A DNA stretch of 33,784 nt from an uncultured Algibacter sp. (GTDB taxonomy: Bacteria; Bacteroidota; Bacteroidia; Flavobacteriales; Flavobacteriaceae). A program made the position numbers and the translations under genes. This document shows, one piece after another, positions 17,302 to 26,242 of this stretch. Under the pieces are notes generated by a model. It saw only the letters and a list, made by a program, of their open reading frames with translations. It had not been told where the DNA came from and made no database searches. The stretch spans positions 1 through 33,784 of the forward strand of contig NZ_CAJQQI010000193.1 of NCBI RefSeq assembly GCF_905480415.1, written 5' to 3'. How positions within the stretch are numbered: position 1 is the stretch's first letter; the number at the start of each line of letters is the position of its first letter.

Positions 17302-18025
17302 TTGTTTTCCCAAATCGTCGTTCTCTTTTTTGATATTCAATAATAGCTTCATACAAATGATCCTTCGTAAAATCTGGCCATAAAACATTTGTGAAATATA
17401 ATTCGGCATAAGCAATTTGCCATAACAAAAAGTTACTTATGCGCTGTTCTCCACTGGTTCTAATAAGCAAATCTACATCTGGTAAATTTTGCGTGTAAAG
17501 ATGCTGATTTATAATTGATTCTTCAATATTTTCGGGCGAAATTATATTATTTTTAACTTTAATACTAATTTCTTTAACAGTGTTTATGATTTCCTCTCTT
17601 GAACCATAGCTAAGCGCAAGCGTTAAAGTCATTCTTGTATTCTGCTTGGTGTTTTCTATAACTTCAAAAAGTTCTTTGTGTACTTTTTTAGGAAGTGTAT
17701 CTAAAGCCCCAATTGCTGTTAGTTTAATATTATTGTTTTGAAGTGTGCTAATTTCTTTTTTTAATGAAGACACTAAAAGTCTCATTAACGTTTGAACTTC
17801 TAGTTTTGGTCTGTTCCAGTTTTCAGTTGAAAAGGCATAAAGGGTTAAGTTTTCTATGCCAAGTTCTGCAGAAGTCTCAACGGTCTGTCTTACAGATTTC
17901 GTCCCATTTTCATGTCCAAAAGCACGTAGCATTCCTTTTTGTTTTGCCCAACGCCCATTACCATCCATAATAATAGCGATGTGTTTTGGTAACGGTTTTG
18001 TAAGTATGCTGTCTTTTAAATCCAT
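17285..18025 (-). CDS. uppS: Isoprenyl transferase (undecaprenyl diphosphate synthase)
   Basis: UppS is a cis-prenyltransferase that extends farnesyl diphosphate with isopentenyl diphosphate to C55, the lipid carrier for peptidoglycan and O-antigen. The 246 residues begin the core with HIAIIMDGNGRWAKQKG (catalytic Asp21), then FGHENGTKSV, LTLYAFSTENWNRP, and the C-terminal signature DLLIRTSGEQRISNFLLWQ followed by AYAELYFTNVLWPDF. These are diagnostic for the family. It overlaps bamA by 17 bases (with the GTG start chosen) and lies one base after the DUF6089 gene, so the three are surely one transcript. Product chain length C55 is inferred. Confidence 0.96.
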   Translation of the reverse strand: MDLKDSILTKPLPKHIAIIMDGNGRWAKQKGMLRAFGHENGTKSVRQTVETSAELGIENLTLYAFSTENWNRPKLEVQTLMRLLVSSLKKEISTLQNNNIKLTAIGALDTLPKKVHKELFEVIENTKQNTRMTLTLALSYGSREEIINTVKEISIKVKNNIISPENIEESIINQHLYTQNLPDVDLLIRTSGEQRISNFLLWQIAYAELYFTNVLWPDFTKDHLYEAIIEYQKRERRFGKTSEQLS

Positions 18026-18026
18026 T

Positions 18027-18713
18027 TTATTCTAAGCAATAGCACGGGTTTTCCCCAAAGGTATAAGTAAGTGTAATGCCTGAAAACACATACCAGTCGT
18101 TATTATTTATATTTCCGAAACGGAATTGTTGCAAAGATTCTGAGTCTGGAATACTTCCATCAAGTTCGTCTGAAAACGTGTAACGCGCACCTATTTCAAC
18201 CCCCAAGATAAAGTTTTCCATAAAATTAGTCTTAAAGCCCAACACCATAGGTACACCATAGGCCCAACTTGATGTGTTTTCTGATCTTTGAACGCCATTA
18301 TAAAGATAATGATTATCATGATAGGCAACCGTTAAACCAGAATAAAGATAAGGAGTTCCTAGTTTTTCGCCTGAATGCAGATTGAAATCTAGGAATGTGA
18401 ATTCCATTCCTAACGAAATTTCTGTTATTTTACTTGAAAACTCATAATCTCTTTGAACACGTCTCGGGTCATCTGAATTAGTGTCAACACCTTCTAATTC
18501 ACTAAATATTAATGAAGCTCTGTAGGAATGCCTTTTGCTTCTATTCCATTTATAAAGCCCACCAATAGCTAATTGATTTGGCGAAATATAATCGGTTGCA
18601 CCAACATCTCCAATAAAATTACTACCTCCTAAAAAAAGCCCTATTTCGTTAATTTGAGCAACGCTTAATTGGATGCTTAAAATGCTTAATATCAATATAG
18701 TAAAATGCTTCAT
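18027..18713 (-). CDS. DUF6089 family outer membrane beta-barrel protein
   Basis: This 228-residue protein has a signal peptide (FTILILSILSIQLSVAQ) and amphipathic strands typical of a small outer-membrane barrel. Examples are EIGLFLGGSNFIGDVGATDY, SYRASLIFSELEG, EISLGMEFTFLDF and WYVFSGITLTYTFGENPC. It matches what I recall of the DUF6089 family, which is nearly always next to uppS and bamA in Flavobacteriia. Function is unknown. The location between nadK and uppS, one base from uppS, suggests a role with the BAM machinery or envelope maintenance, but that rests on context only. It ends in a Cys-rich CYCLE. Confidence 0.8.
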   Translation of the reverse strand: MKHFTILILSILSIQLSVAQINEIGLFLGGSNFIGDVGATDYISPNQLAIGGLYKWNRSKRHSYRASLIFSELEGVDTNSDDPRRVQRDYEFSSKITEISLGMEFTFLDFNLHSGEKLGTPYLYSGLTVAYHDNHYLYNGVQRSENTSSWAYGVPMVLGFKTNFMENFILGVEIGARYTFSDELDGSIPDSESLQQFRFGNINNNDWYVFSGITLTYTFGENPCYCLE

Positions 18714-18816
18714 AAATATTCAAAAGTTTGCAAATATAATAAATAAGATTAGCCCATAATAATTTGAGCTAAATTGTATTAGTGTAAAACAGAAATTCTT
18801 TTGAAATATTGTTTTG

Positions 18817-19710
18817 CTATTTTGGTAAATTACGTTTGTCTTCGCCCCATAGTAACTTCTTTCTTAGGGTTGCTAAAAAGCTTTCATTTAAAAGATCTAT
18901 CATTTTAATTTTAAAATCAGCTTTTTTAATTTTTATAAGTGTTCCGTTATCTAATGTTGCAATTCTAGAATCTAATGATATTAAATGTTGTTTTTCTCTA
19001 CCATGAACTCTAAGATGTATTTCTGTAGAGTCTGGAATTACTAATGGGCGAGCACTCAAGTTGTGCGGAGCAATTGGGGTTAATACAAAACTACTTGAGC
19101 CAGGTGTAATTACTGGGCCTCCGCAACTTAAGGAATATCCTGTTGAGCCTGTAGGTGTCGATACTATTAAGCCATCACTCCAGTATGAGTTTAGAAATTC
19201 ATCGTTCAAATACGTGTCTATGGTAATCATAGCTGTCGTATTTTTTCTGCTTACTGTAATCTCGTTCAATGCGAAATTCATTGATTCGATTTCTTTGTTT
19301 TCAGAAGACGTTTCTACAGTTAAAATACTACGTTCAGAGATTCTATATTTTCCATCAATTATATCTTGTACAGCTTCTTCTATGGCATTAACTTGAATAG
19401 TAGCTAAAAAACCAAGCCTTCCTGTGTTGATTCCAATAATAGGGATGCCTAAATCTTTAACAAACAGGGTAGCTCTTAGAATGGTTCCGTCGCCACCAAT
19501 ACTTACTAAAAAGTCAAAACTAGTATCAAGCTCAGTAAATGTTTTATATTTATGATAGTCTTTAATGTTATGAGGTTCCAGATCAATCAGTTTATGAAAC
19601 TCAGTTTCAATATAGGCTTCGGAACCTTGATTCTCAAGAAAATTAAAAAGTGTTTCAACTGATTTAGGAGTTGTAGTACTGTAATAGCGTCCAAAAATGG
19701 CAACTTTCAT
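18817..19710 (-). CDS. nadK: NAD kinase
   Basis: NadK phosphorylates NAD to NADP with ATP or polyphosphate in the cytoplasm. All motifs of the family are visible in the 297 residues: FLVSIGGDGTILRA with catalytic Asp74, GINTGRLGFLA, NEITVSRKN, and the NAD-binding SDGLIVSTPTGSTGYSLSCG followed by GPVITPG. The length is typical. The ATG at 19710 begins MKVAIFGRYY, the usual start. A 103-base gap to the DUF6089 gene and a 165-base gap to the CBS gene leave room for separate promoters, though all face the same way. Confidence 0.96.
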   Translation of the reverse strand: MKVAIFGRYYSTTTPKSVETLFNFLENQGSEAYIETEFHKLIDLEPHNIKDYHKYKTFTELDTSFDFLVSIGGDGTILRATLFVKDLGIPIIGINTGRLGFLATIQVNAIEEAVQDIIDGKYRISERSILTVETSSENKEIESMNFALNEITVSRKNTTAMITIDTYLNDEFLNSYWSDGLIVSTPTGSTGYSLSCGGPVITPGSSSFVLTPIAPHNLSARPLVIPDSTEIHLRVHGREKQHLISLDSRIATLDNGTLIKIKKADFKIKMIDLLNESFLATLRKKLLWGEDKRNLPK

Positions 19711-19875
19711 AACTTATCCAGATTTAGAGTTAAAATAATGTATTCTAGCTTGTTCATTTTTATTCTATTTCCTTGTTCATAATTTTCTCTAACTTAGGCC
19801 ATGTAAAGCAATCACCAAAATATCTAAAAAAAAGTAACATCGTTTTATGCGCGCCCTTTTAAAATTAAATTGGGG

Positions 19876-20535
19876 TTACATGTTTAAATATTTTTTTAAA
19901 TAATCTGAACGCTCTTTTAAACTTTCAATGTATCCGTCTTCTTCATGCCCAGAAACAATATTATAACTATATCTGCGGAAGGTTTGTATGATTTCATTAA
20001 GTCCAGTGTTTCCTATTTTTAAAGTAACCTGAACTAAATCTGTGTTCATTCTTGAAATAAAGGCGCCTAGAAGTTTAGCGTCGTTTGATTCTACGATTTG
20101 GCTAATTTCACTAAATGAATAATCATTAATGCCTTTTTCAACAACTAAAATACCTCCGGCTTCAGAGAAAAATGGAGACTCACTAAATAAGCTGATAACG
20201 TCCTTTAATTCATAATAACCTAAATATTCATTTTGCTCACTTAAAACAGGCATAATATTGGTAGAATTAATAGCAAAGGCCTCTAAAACATCTAGCCAAA
20301 TTGTGTTATTTCTAACAAAAAAATCCTCTAAGGCATATTTATATTCGTTTAAAGGTTTATCGTTATCAAAACAATGTGCATCTGTTTCAGAAAAACAACC
20401 TAAATACGTTCCATTATTATCTTTAACAGGAATATGAGAAAAAGTAAGTTGATTAAACAGTAATTGTAAATGACTTGTTTTACTGCTAGTATTTAACGGC
20501 TTTATATCGTTTATTATAAGTTCTGAAAGTTTCAT
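19876..20535 (-). CDS. CBS domain-containing protein with C-terminal ACT-like region
   Basis: This 219-residue protein starts with two CBS repeats, which usually bind adenine nucleotides: about residues 1-60 (LQLLFNQLTFSHIPVKDN, then YLGCFSETDAHCF) and 63-125 (WLDVLEAFAINSTNIMPVLS, then YLGYYELKDVISLF). From about residue 135 the pattern GGILVVEKGINDYSFSEISQ to LVQVTLKIGNTGLNEIIQ resembles an ACT fold. I use the ATG at 20535 (MKLSELIIND). An ATG at 20568 would add 11 residues, but a near-consensus TAATTTG sequence lies inside that extension, so it is more likely promoter. No enzymatic domain is present, so a small regulatory or sensor role is inferred. It is divergent from pdxJ. Confidence 0.85.
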   Translation of the reverse strand: MKLSELIINDIKPLNTSSKTSHLQLLFNQLTFSHIPVKDNNGTYLGCFSETDAHCFDNDKPLNEYKYALEDFFVRNNTIWLDVLEAFAINSTNIMPVLSEQNEYLGYYELKDVISLFSESPFFSEAGGILVVEKGINDYSFSEISQIVESNDAKLLGAFISRMNTDLVQVTLKIGNTGLNEIIQTFRRYSYNIVSGHEEDGYIESLKERSDYLKKYLNM

Positions 20536-20598
20536 AGCACCAAGAGAATAGGACTGCAAATTAATCAAAAAAATAGTACCAATGCTTCTTGTACTTTG

Positions 20599-20606
20599 TA
20601 TTTTTG
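20599..20606 (+). promoter_or_regulatory. Candidate -7 element for pdxJ
   Basis: TATTTTTG followed by C matches TAnnTTTG exactly, 17 bases before the pdxJ ATG. This spacing is normal for short-leader Flavobacteriia transcripts. No TTTG occurs at the expected -33 place. Confidence 0.45.
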
Positions 20607-20623
20607 CCTTTTAAAATGGATTT

Positions 20624-21337
20624 ATGACAAAGTTAAGTGTTAATATCAATAAGATAGCAACGTTAAGGAATTCCCGAGGTGGCGATGTGCCAAATGTAGT
20701 TCAATTTGCGAAAGATGTACAACGTTTTGGTGCTGAAGGTGTCACCATACATCCAAGGCCAGACGAAAGACACATTCGTTATCAGGACGCACGCGATTTA
20801 AAACCAGAAGTTTATACTGAATATAATATTGAAGGAAACCCTGTTGAGTCCTTTATTAATTTAGTTTTAGAGGTGAAACCTACCCAAGTAACTTTAGTGC
20901 CAGATGCAGTTGATGCTATTACGAGTAATGCGGGTTGGGACACTATTAAAAACAAAGATTTTTTGGTTGATGTCATTAAAGAGTTTCAAAACAATAATAT
21001 TAGAACTTCTATTTTTGTGGATCCCATTTTAAAACAAATTGAAGGGGCAAAAGCTACAGGAACAGATAGGGTTGAATTGTATACGGAGGCATTTGCACAT
21101 CAATATGGTTTGGGTAATAAAGACGCCATTAAACCTTATATAGAAAGTGCAGAATTAGCAAATAGTTTAGGATTAGGAATAAATGCAGGTCATGATTTAT
21201 CTCTTGATAATATCAAGTTTTTTAAGAATGAGATTCCAAACTTATTAGAAGTTTCTATCGGGCATGCATTAATTACTGAGAGTTTGTATTTGGGTGTAGA
21301 AAATGTTATTCAAATGTATTTACATAAACTGAAATAA
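20624..21337 (+). CDS. pdxJ: Pyridoxine 5'-phosphate synthase
   Basis: PdxJ condenses 3-amino-2-oxopropyl phosphate with 1-deoxyxylulose 5-phosphate to make pyridoxine 5'-phosphate in the DXP-dependent vitamin B6 route. The 237-residue TIM barrel shows LSVNINKIATLRNSRGG, GAEGVTIHPRPDERHIRYQD with the catalytic-loop residues, VTLVPD, and GLGINAGHDLSLDNI, all family signatures. Length is normal. Its stop TAA overlaps the next ATG by one base (TAATG), so the hydrolase is translationally coupled to it. Confidence 0.96.
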   Translation: MTKLSVNINKIATLRNSRGGDVPNVVQFAKDVQRFGAEGVTIHPRPDERHIRYQDARDLKPEVYTEYNIEGNPVESFINLVLEVKPTQVTLVPDAVDAITSNAGWDTIKNKDFLVDVIKEFQNNNIRTSIFVDPILKQIEGAKATGTDRVELYTEAFAHQYGLGNKDAIKPYIESAELANSLGLGINAGHDLSLDNIKFFKNEIPNLLEVSIGHALITESLYLGVENVIQMYLHKLK

Positions 21338-22104
21338 TGCTTTTACATTCAAATATTATAGGCGAAGGAAAACCTTTTGTGATTTTGCATGGGTTTTTAG
21401 GTATGGGTGATAACTGGAAAACACTTGGAAGTCAGTTTAGTGAACAAGGGTTTCAAGTACATTTAGTTGATCAGCGAAACCATGGACGTAGTTTTCATGA
21501 TGATGAATTTAATTATGAAGTTCTTGTTGAAGATTTAAAGCATTATTGCGATGCATATAAATTATCTGAAATTGTATTGTTAGGACATTCTATGGGCGGA
21601 AAAACGGCCATGTTATTTGCAACACTGTATCCGAAAATCGTTTCAAAATTATTGGTTGCAGATATTTCTCCACGTTTTTATCCAATTCATCATGATGCAA
21701 TATTGAATGGCTTGAGTGAATTAGATTTTGATACCATTAAAACGAGAGGAGAGGCAGATAAAATTTTGAGTAATTATGTATCTGATTTTGGCACACGCCA
21801 ATTTCTGCTTAAAAATTTATATTGGGTTGTAAAAGGGCAATTAGGATTACGTATTAATTTAGAAGTCTTAAAAAATGAAGTCGGTGAAATAGGAGAGTCT
21901 TTACCAAGCTTTGCAATGTTTGATAAAGAGACTTTGTTCTTGCGAGGAGACCGCTCAGAATATATAGGAGTAGATGATGAACGTATTATATCAAACCATT
22001 TTCCTAAAGCAGAAATTGCGACAATTTCCAATGCAGGACATTGGTTGCATGCTGAAAACCCTAAGGGCTTTTTGGAGGCTGTAATTAATTTTGTAAATTC
22101 ATGA
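21337..22104 (+). CDS. Alpha/beta-fold hydrolase of the YbfF esterase type
   Basis: This is a 255-residue cytoplasmic alpha/beta hydrolase. The oxyanion segment ILHGFLGMGDNWKTL, the nucleophile elbow LLGHSMGGKTAM with Ser85, and a C-terminal NAGHWLHAENPKGF with the catalytic His are visible, together with VDQRNHGRSFHDD. The pattern is close to YbfF-type esterases. The natural substrate is unknown. The ATG shares one base with the pdxJ stop, and a small membrane-protein gene begins 15 bases downstream, so the three form one operon. No signal peptide is present. Confidence 0.9.
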   Translation: MLLHSNIIGEGKPFVILHGFLGMGDNWKTLGSQFSEQGFQVHLVDQRNHGRSFHDDEFNYEVLVEDLKHYCDAYKLSEIVLLGHSMGGKTAMLFATLYPKIVSKLLVADISPRFYPIHHDAILNGLSELDFDTIKTRGEADKILSNYVSDFGTRQFLLKNLYWVVKGQLGLRINLEVLKNEVGEIGESLPSFAMFDKETLFLRGDRSEYIGVDDERIISNHFPKAEIATISNAGHWLHAENPKGFLEAVINFVNS

Positions 22105-22119
22105 GCAAAATAAGAAACT

Positions 22120-22467
22120 ATGAATATAATTTTAAGATTATTGTTAAACGCTGTAGCTGTATTTTTTTTAGCAAACATATTAAATGGTGTTAGTGTAGAT
22201 GGGTATATTTCTGCAATAATTGTGGTGCTAGTATTATCTATTCTGAATCTCTTAGTAAAACCACTTTTAATCATTTTAACCTTGCCTGTAACTATCCTTA
22301 CTTTAGGCTTATTTTTATTAGTTCTAAATGGATTAATTATTCTTTTGGCGGATAAATTTATTGATGGATTTTCTGTTGACAGTATTTGGTGGGCAATCTT
22401 ATTTAGTATTTTGTTATCTATGCTACAATCGCTTTTGCAGTCCTTCTTAAAAAAAGATAAAAAATAG
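22120..22467 (+). CDS. Holin-4 (PF04020/YvlD-like) family membrane protein
   Basis: This 115-residue protein has four membrane helices (about residues 3-21, 30-50, 54-80 and 86-105) and a short Lys-rich tail. The arrangement NAVAVFFLANILNGVSVDGY, SILNLLVKPLLIILTLPVTI and LFLLVLNGLIILLADKFI is typical of the phage-holin-4_2 family (YvlD-like). Despite the family name there is no phage context here, and a membrane-stress role is the usual suggestion. It is the last gene of the pdxJ operon, and the tig promoter follows. Confidence 0.85.
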   Translation: MNIILRLLLNAVAVFFLANILNGVSVDGYISAIIVVLVLSILNLLVKPLLIILTLPVTILTLGLFLLVLNGLIILLADKFIDGFSVDSIWWAILFSILLSMLQSLLQSFLKKDKK

Positions 22468-22491
22468 GTTCAAAATCAAGGAATTAAAAAC

Positions 22492-22530
22492 TTTGTTGGG
22501 ATGTAAAAATATATTATTTTTGCATCCCAA
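22492..22530 (+). promoter_or_regulatory. tig promoter, full Bacteroidota consensus, with an inverted repeat
   Basis: TTTG at 22492-22495, a 19-base spacer, and TATTTTTG at 22515-22522 fit TTTG-N19-TAnnTTTG exactly. Initiation is expected a few bases after 22522, giving a leader of about 80 bases. A perfect 8-base inverted repeat, TTGGGATG (22496-22503) and CATCCCAA (22523-22530), begins just after each promoter box. Confidence 0.8.
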
Positions 22531-22608
22531 TTTTGGTTACAAAAGTTTAGGTTTTTAAAAGAAACCTTTATTGTTAAATGCCTGATTTAAGGCTTTATAT
22601 CATTTAAA

Positions 22609-23937
22609 ATGAATATTACAAGAGAAAACGTTGACGCATTAAATGCTGTAGTAAAAGTAGATATCGCTAAAGAAGATTATAGTGATAAGGTTGAAAAAAT
22701 ATTAGTTGATTACCGTAAAACAGCAAACATTCCAGGTTTTAGAAAAGGACATGTGCCAATGGGTATGGTTAAAAAGCAATATGGTAAAGCTGTTTTGGTT
22801 GATGAGGTTAATAAACTTTTACAAGATGCTTTAAACAAATATTTAACTGAAGAAAAGTTAGATGTTCTTGGGCAACCGTTACCAAAAACTCAAGAAGAAA
22901 TAGATTGGGAATCTGATAAATTTTCTTTTGAATTTGAATTAGGTCTTGCACCAGAATTTAAAGTTGATTTAAAAAGCAAAAAATCTATTACGCAATACAA
23001 TATTGTTGCAGATAAAAAGATGATTGATGAGCAAATTGAGCGTGTTCAAAAACAATACGGAAAGTTAGTGCCTCAAGATGCGGTTGAAAAAGACAGCGAA
23101 ATTACTGGAGCTTACACAAACGAAGAAAAGGAAATTGATAATACAGTAACCTTAACTCTAGATAAGTTCAAAGGAAAGTCTACAGCAAAACAATTCGTTG
23201 GAGCTAAGGCAGGAGATGTTATTACATTAAAAACTAAAGGGCTTTTTGAAGATGACCACGATTTAATGCATGCTTTAAAAATAGAACATGATGATGCTCA
23301 TGGTTTAGATGTTGAAGTAAACTTCACAATTTCTGAAATAAACAAACGTGAATTAGCAGATTTAGATCAAGAGTTATTTGATAAGCTTTTTGGTAAAGAT
23401 GAGGTTACTTCAGTAACCGAGTTAAGGGCTAAAATAAAAGAAGATGCTGAAAAACAATTTGTTCAGCAAGCAGACCAAAAGTTGTTAAACGATGTCACTG
23501 AGCATTTAGTTGAAAACACAAAGTTTGATTTACCAGCAGAATTTTTAACTAAATGGATGCAAACTTCCGGTGAGCAAGAGTTGGATGCAGATCAAGCAAG
23601 AGAAGAGTATGAGAAATCTGAAAAAAGCTTACGTTATCAATTAATAGAAGGGAAGTTAATCGAGGCTAATAACGTTCAAGTAACCATGGACGATATTAAA
23701 AGTCATGCAAGAGAGATGATTAAAGGGCAGATGGCTCAATTTGGTCAAATGAATCCTTCTGATAAAGAATTAGATGACATTGCTGCTCGTGTATTATCAA
23801 ATCAAGATGAAGCTCGTAGAATTTCAGAGCAGTTAGTTAGTCAAAAACTACTAACAGTCTATAAGGAAAAAGCAAATCTTAAGACTAAAGAATTAAGTTA
23901 TGAAAACTTTGTTAAAGAAGTTTATGGCGATAAATAA
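22609..23937 (+). CDS. tig: Trigger factor
   Basis: Trigger factor is the ribosome-bound chaperone that meets nascent chains at the exit tunnel. The 442 residues start with the ribosome-binding domain, including the docking signature IPGFRKGHVP at residues 41-50. The region at about 150-245 that holds the FKBP peptidyl-prolyl isomerase domain in E. coli is divergent: the usual aromatic active-site residues are hard to recognise in EKDSEITGAYTNEEKEI and the following stretch. The C-terminal chaperone arms (from TSVTELRAKIKEDAEKQF) are complete. It has its own promoter and strong terminator and stands upstream of clpP-clpX, a common order. Confidence 0.95.
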   Translation: MNITRENVDALNAVVKVDIAKEDYSDKVEKILVDYRKTANIPGFRKGHVPMGMVKKQYGKAVLVDEVNKLLQDALNKYLTEEKLDVLGQPLPKTQEEIDWESDKFSFEFELGLAPEFKVDLKSKKSITQYNIVADKKMIDEQIERVQKQYGKLVPQDAVEKDSEITGAYTNEEKEIDNTVTLTLDKFKGKSTAKQFVGAKAGDVITLKTKGLFEDDHDLMHALKIEHDDAHGLDVEVNFTISEINKRELADLDQELFDKLFGKDEVTSVTELRAKIKEDAEKQFVQQADQKLLNDVTEHLVENTKFDLPAEFLTKWMQTSGEQELDADQAREEYEKSEKSLRYQLIEGKLIEANNVQVTMDDIKSHAREMIKGQMAQFGQMNPSDKELDDIAARVLSNQDEARRISEQLVSQKLLTVYKEKANLKTKELSYENFVKEVYGDK

Positions 23938-23960
23938 ATAAAGAATAATTGCTTATCTTT

Positions 23961-23996
23961 AAGCGCTTAAGTCTAACAGATTTAAGCGCTTTTTTA
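23961..23996 (+). terminator. Strong Rho-independent terminator after tig
   Basis: AAGCGCTTAA (23961-23970) pairs with TTAAGCGCTT (23982-23991), and the stem continues through GTCT/AGAT to a three-base loop, about 15 pairs in all with one G-T pair. T residues follow directly. It separates tig from clpP. Confidence 0.9.
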
Positions 23997-24020
23997 TTCA
24001 AAATAAATACAAAAAAGATT

Positions 24021-24695
24021 ATGGATTACGCAAAAGAATTTGAAAAATTCGCGATAAAAGATCAAGGAATTAGTAGCACATATTACAATAAAATTATTAG
24101 TAGTATGTATCCTAGCAACTTAACTCCGAATATTATTGAAGAGCGTCAAATGAATATTGCTGTTTTTGATGTGTTTTCACGTTTAATGATGGACAGAATT
24201 ATTTTTTTAGGTCAAGGAATTAATGATCAAGTAGCTAATATTGTACAAGCTCAATTATTGTTTTTAGAAAGTACAGATGCTAATAAAGACATTCAGATTT
24301 ATATTAATTCTCCAGGAGGAAGTGTATATGCAGGTTTAGGGATTTATGATACCATGCAGTTTATTAAACCAGATGTAGCAACTATATGTACTGGTATGGC
24401 GGCATCAATGGGAGCGGTTTTATTATGTGCTGGAGCAAAAGGAAAGCGAAGTGGTTTAACCCATTCACGAGTTATGATTCACCAACCATTAGGTGGTGCT
24501 CAAGGACAAGCAAGTGATATCGAGATTACTGCTAGAGAAATTTTGATTTTAAAGGAAGAGCTTTACAAGATTATAAGTAAGCATTCTGGTCAAGATTACG
24601 ACAAAGTATATGAAGATAGTGATAGAGATTACTGGATGAAAGCTGATAAAGCGAAAGAATACGGTATGATTGACGAGATTTTGGCTCGCAAGTAA
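24021..24695 (+). CDS. clpP: ATP-dependent Clp protease proteolytic subunit
   Basis: ClpP is the serine peptidase chamber of ClpXP and ClpAP. Starting from the ATG at 24021 it has 224 residues with the catalytic triad Ser129 (MAASMGA), His154 (RVMIHQP) and Asp203 (DSDRDYWM). The Gly-rich [19 protein letters not shown] segment and the handle region [13 protein letters not shown] are intact. A TTG at 23949 in the same frame was rejected because it lies inside the tig terminator hairpin. The N-terminal region of about 25 residues before the core ([18 protein letters not shown]) may be a propeptide or adaptor segment. clpX starts 70 bases downstream. Confidence 0.96.
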   Translation: MDYAKEFEKFAIKDQGISSTYYNKIISSMYPSNLTPNIIEERQMNIAVFDVFSRLMMDRIIFLGQGINDQVANIVQAQLLFLESTDANKDIQIYINSPGGSVYAGLGIYDTMQFIKPDVATICTGMAASMGAVLLCAGAKGKRSGLTHSRVMIHQPLGGAQGQASDIEITAREILILKEELYKIISKHSGQDYDKVYEDSDRDYWMKADKAKEYGMIDEILARK

Positions 24696-24765
24696 ATAAG
24701 TTGTAATTTTAAAGAATTGTTATAGAGGGGCTTATAGTGACTCGCTCCAAAAATAGATAAGATTA

Positions 24766-25998
24766 ATGGCAAAGGAAGAATTAGAATGTTCGTTTTGTGG
24801 TCGTAAAAAACCTGAAACAAATTTATTAATAGCAGGACTTGATGCTCACATCTGTGATAGGTGTATCGAGCAGGCGCATGGTATTGTACTCGAAGAGTCT
24901 AAGGAAAGTGATGGTGGCGATTTGTCTGCGGAATTAAAACTTCGTAAACCCTTACAAATAAAAGAATTTCTTGATGAGTATATTATTGGGCAAGTGGCAA
25001 CTAAAAAAGTCATGTCTGTTGCTGTTTATAATCATTACAAAAGGTTGTTACAGCCGCCATCAAAAGATGATATTGATATTCAAAAAAGTAATATCATAAT
25101 GGTTGGCCAAACTGGTACAGGTAAAACTTTAATGGCTAAAACCATTGCAAAAATGTTAAATGTACCGTTGGCAATTGTTGATGCTACAGTTTTAACAGAA
25201 GCTGGTTATGTAGGTGAAGATGTAGAAAGTATTTTAACCAGATTACTTCAAGCAGCTGATTATAACTTAGAAAAAGCAGAAAAAGGAATTGTTTTTATTG
25301 ATGAAATTGATAAAATTGCTCGTAAGAGTGATAATCCATCGATAACTCGAGATGTATCTGGTGAGGGAGTGCAACAAGCCTTATTAAAACTTTTAGAAGG
25401 GACTGTTGTTAATGTGCCGCCAAAAGGGGGTCGTAAGCATCCAGACCAAAAATTTATTGAAGTAAATACTGAAAATATTTTATTTATTGCAGGTGGTGCT
25501 TTTGATGGTATAGAAAGACATATTTCAAAACGATTAAACATGCAAGCTGTAGGTTATAGCGCATCCATGTCGGATGAGAATGTAGATCAGAGTAATTTAT
25601 TGCAGTATATAATTCCAAAGGATTTAAAAGATTTTGGGTTAATTCCTGAAATAATAGGTCGTTTACCAGTTTTGACTTATATGGATCCATTGGATGCAGA
25701 AACCTTAAGAGCTATTTTAACAGAGCCTAAGAATGCTATAATCAAACAATATAAAAAGTTGTTTGAAATGGATGATATTGATTTCAGTATTACTGATGGG
25801 GCTTTAGGTTTTATTGTTGGAAAAGCTATTGATTATAAGTTAGGCGCTAGAGGGTTGCGTTCACTTTGCGAAGAGATTTTAACGGATGCTATGTTTGAAC
25901 TGCCAAGTAGCCCCGATAAAAAATTAAATGTTACTAAAGCATACGCAGAAGATAAATTAACTAAAACTACCTTAAAGAAACTAAAAGCAGTTTCATAA
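24766..25998 (+). CDS. clpX: ATP-dependent Clp protease ATP-binding subunit ClpX
   Basis: ClpX is the AAA+ unfoldase that selects and feeds substrates to ClpP. The 410 residues begin with a C4 zinc-binding domain (Cys8, Cys11, Cys30, Cys33), then Walker A GQTGTGKT at 114-121, Walker [12 protein letters not shown], the pore loop in [11 protein letters not shown], the sensor region [11 protein letters not shown], and the C-terminal small domain with [12 protein letters not shown]. The ClpP-docking tripeptide, IGF in E. coli, reads Val262-Gly263-Tyr264 here, which I believe is usual in this group. It lies in the same direction as clpP and is followed by a strong terminator. Confidence 0.97.
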   Translation: MAKEELECSFCGRKKPETNLLIAGLDAHICDRCIEQAHGIVLEESKESDGGDLSAELKLRKPLQIKEFLDEYIIGQVATKKVMSVAVYNHYKRLLQPPSKDDIDIQKSNIIMVGQTGTGKTLMAKTIAKMLNVPLAIVDATVLTEAGYVGEDVESILTRLLQAADYNLEKAEKGIVFIDEIDKIARKSDNPSITRDVSGEGVQQALLKLLEGTVVNVPPKGGRKHPDQKFIEVNTENILFIAGGAFDGIERHISKRLNMQAVGYSASMSDENVDQSNLLQYIIPKDLKDFGLIPEIIGRLPVLTYMDPLDAETLRAILTEPKNAIIKQYKKLFEMDDIDFSITDGALGFIVGKAIDYKLGARGLRSLCEEILTDAMFELPSSPDKKLNVTKAYAEDKLTKTTLKKLKAVS

Positions 25999-26019
25999 AA
26001 AAGTTTGATTTATATAATT

Positions 26020-26049
26020 AAAAAACCACGCTGTTTAGCGTGGTTTTTT
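26020..26049 (+). terminator. Rho-independent terminator after clpX
   Basis: AAAAAACCACGCT (26020-26032) pairs with AGCGTGGTTTTTT (26037-26049) around GTTT, 13 pairs in all. The tails are A-rich before and T-rich after, so it can act on both strands, ending clpX and possibly transcripts from the convergent OmpA-type gene. Confidence 0.92.
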
Positions 26050-26242
26050 ATGGAAATTAATTAATAATGGATGTCTTTATAAAAATGTTTATTTCTATTT
26101 TAATTTTTTTGTAAATATATATTTAATAAATAGCAGTACAATGGTGCTTTTTAGCCTTTTAGGTTATAAGACAAAATACTCGTTTAAAAACTTTTGTGTA
26201 AACACTTAGTCGATCTATAAGCAGATTAACTAAGTTTTTTAC
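26050..26242. other. Spacer between clpX and the OmpA-type gene with a weak hairpin
   Basis: This convergent spacer is AT-rich and contains no open frame of note. ACTTAGT (26204-26210) and ACTAAGT (26229-26235) can form an imperfect hairpin followed by a T run on the plus strand, possibly a back-up terminator for clpX. No T run follows it on the minus strand. Confidence 0.35.

Noticed and set aside
17302-17415. N-terminal extension of BamA from the ATG at 17415.
   Set aside because: It would lie inside uppS and put 38 non-signal-like residues before a clear signal peptide; the GTG at 17301 fits better.
21774-22274. Minus-strand open frame of 166 codons over the hydrolase and holin-4 genes.
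   Set aside because: It overlaps two well-supported genes on the other strand and shows no family features.
23949-24020. N-terminal extension of ClpP from a TTG at 23949.
   Set aside because: The extension would be encoded by the tig terminator hairpin; the ATG at 24021 gives a normal protein.
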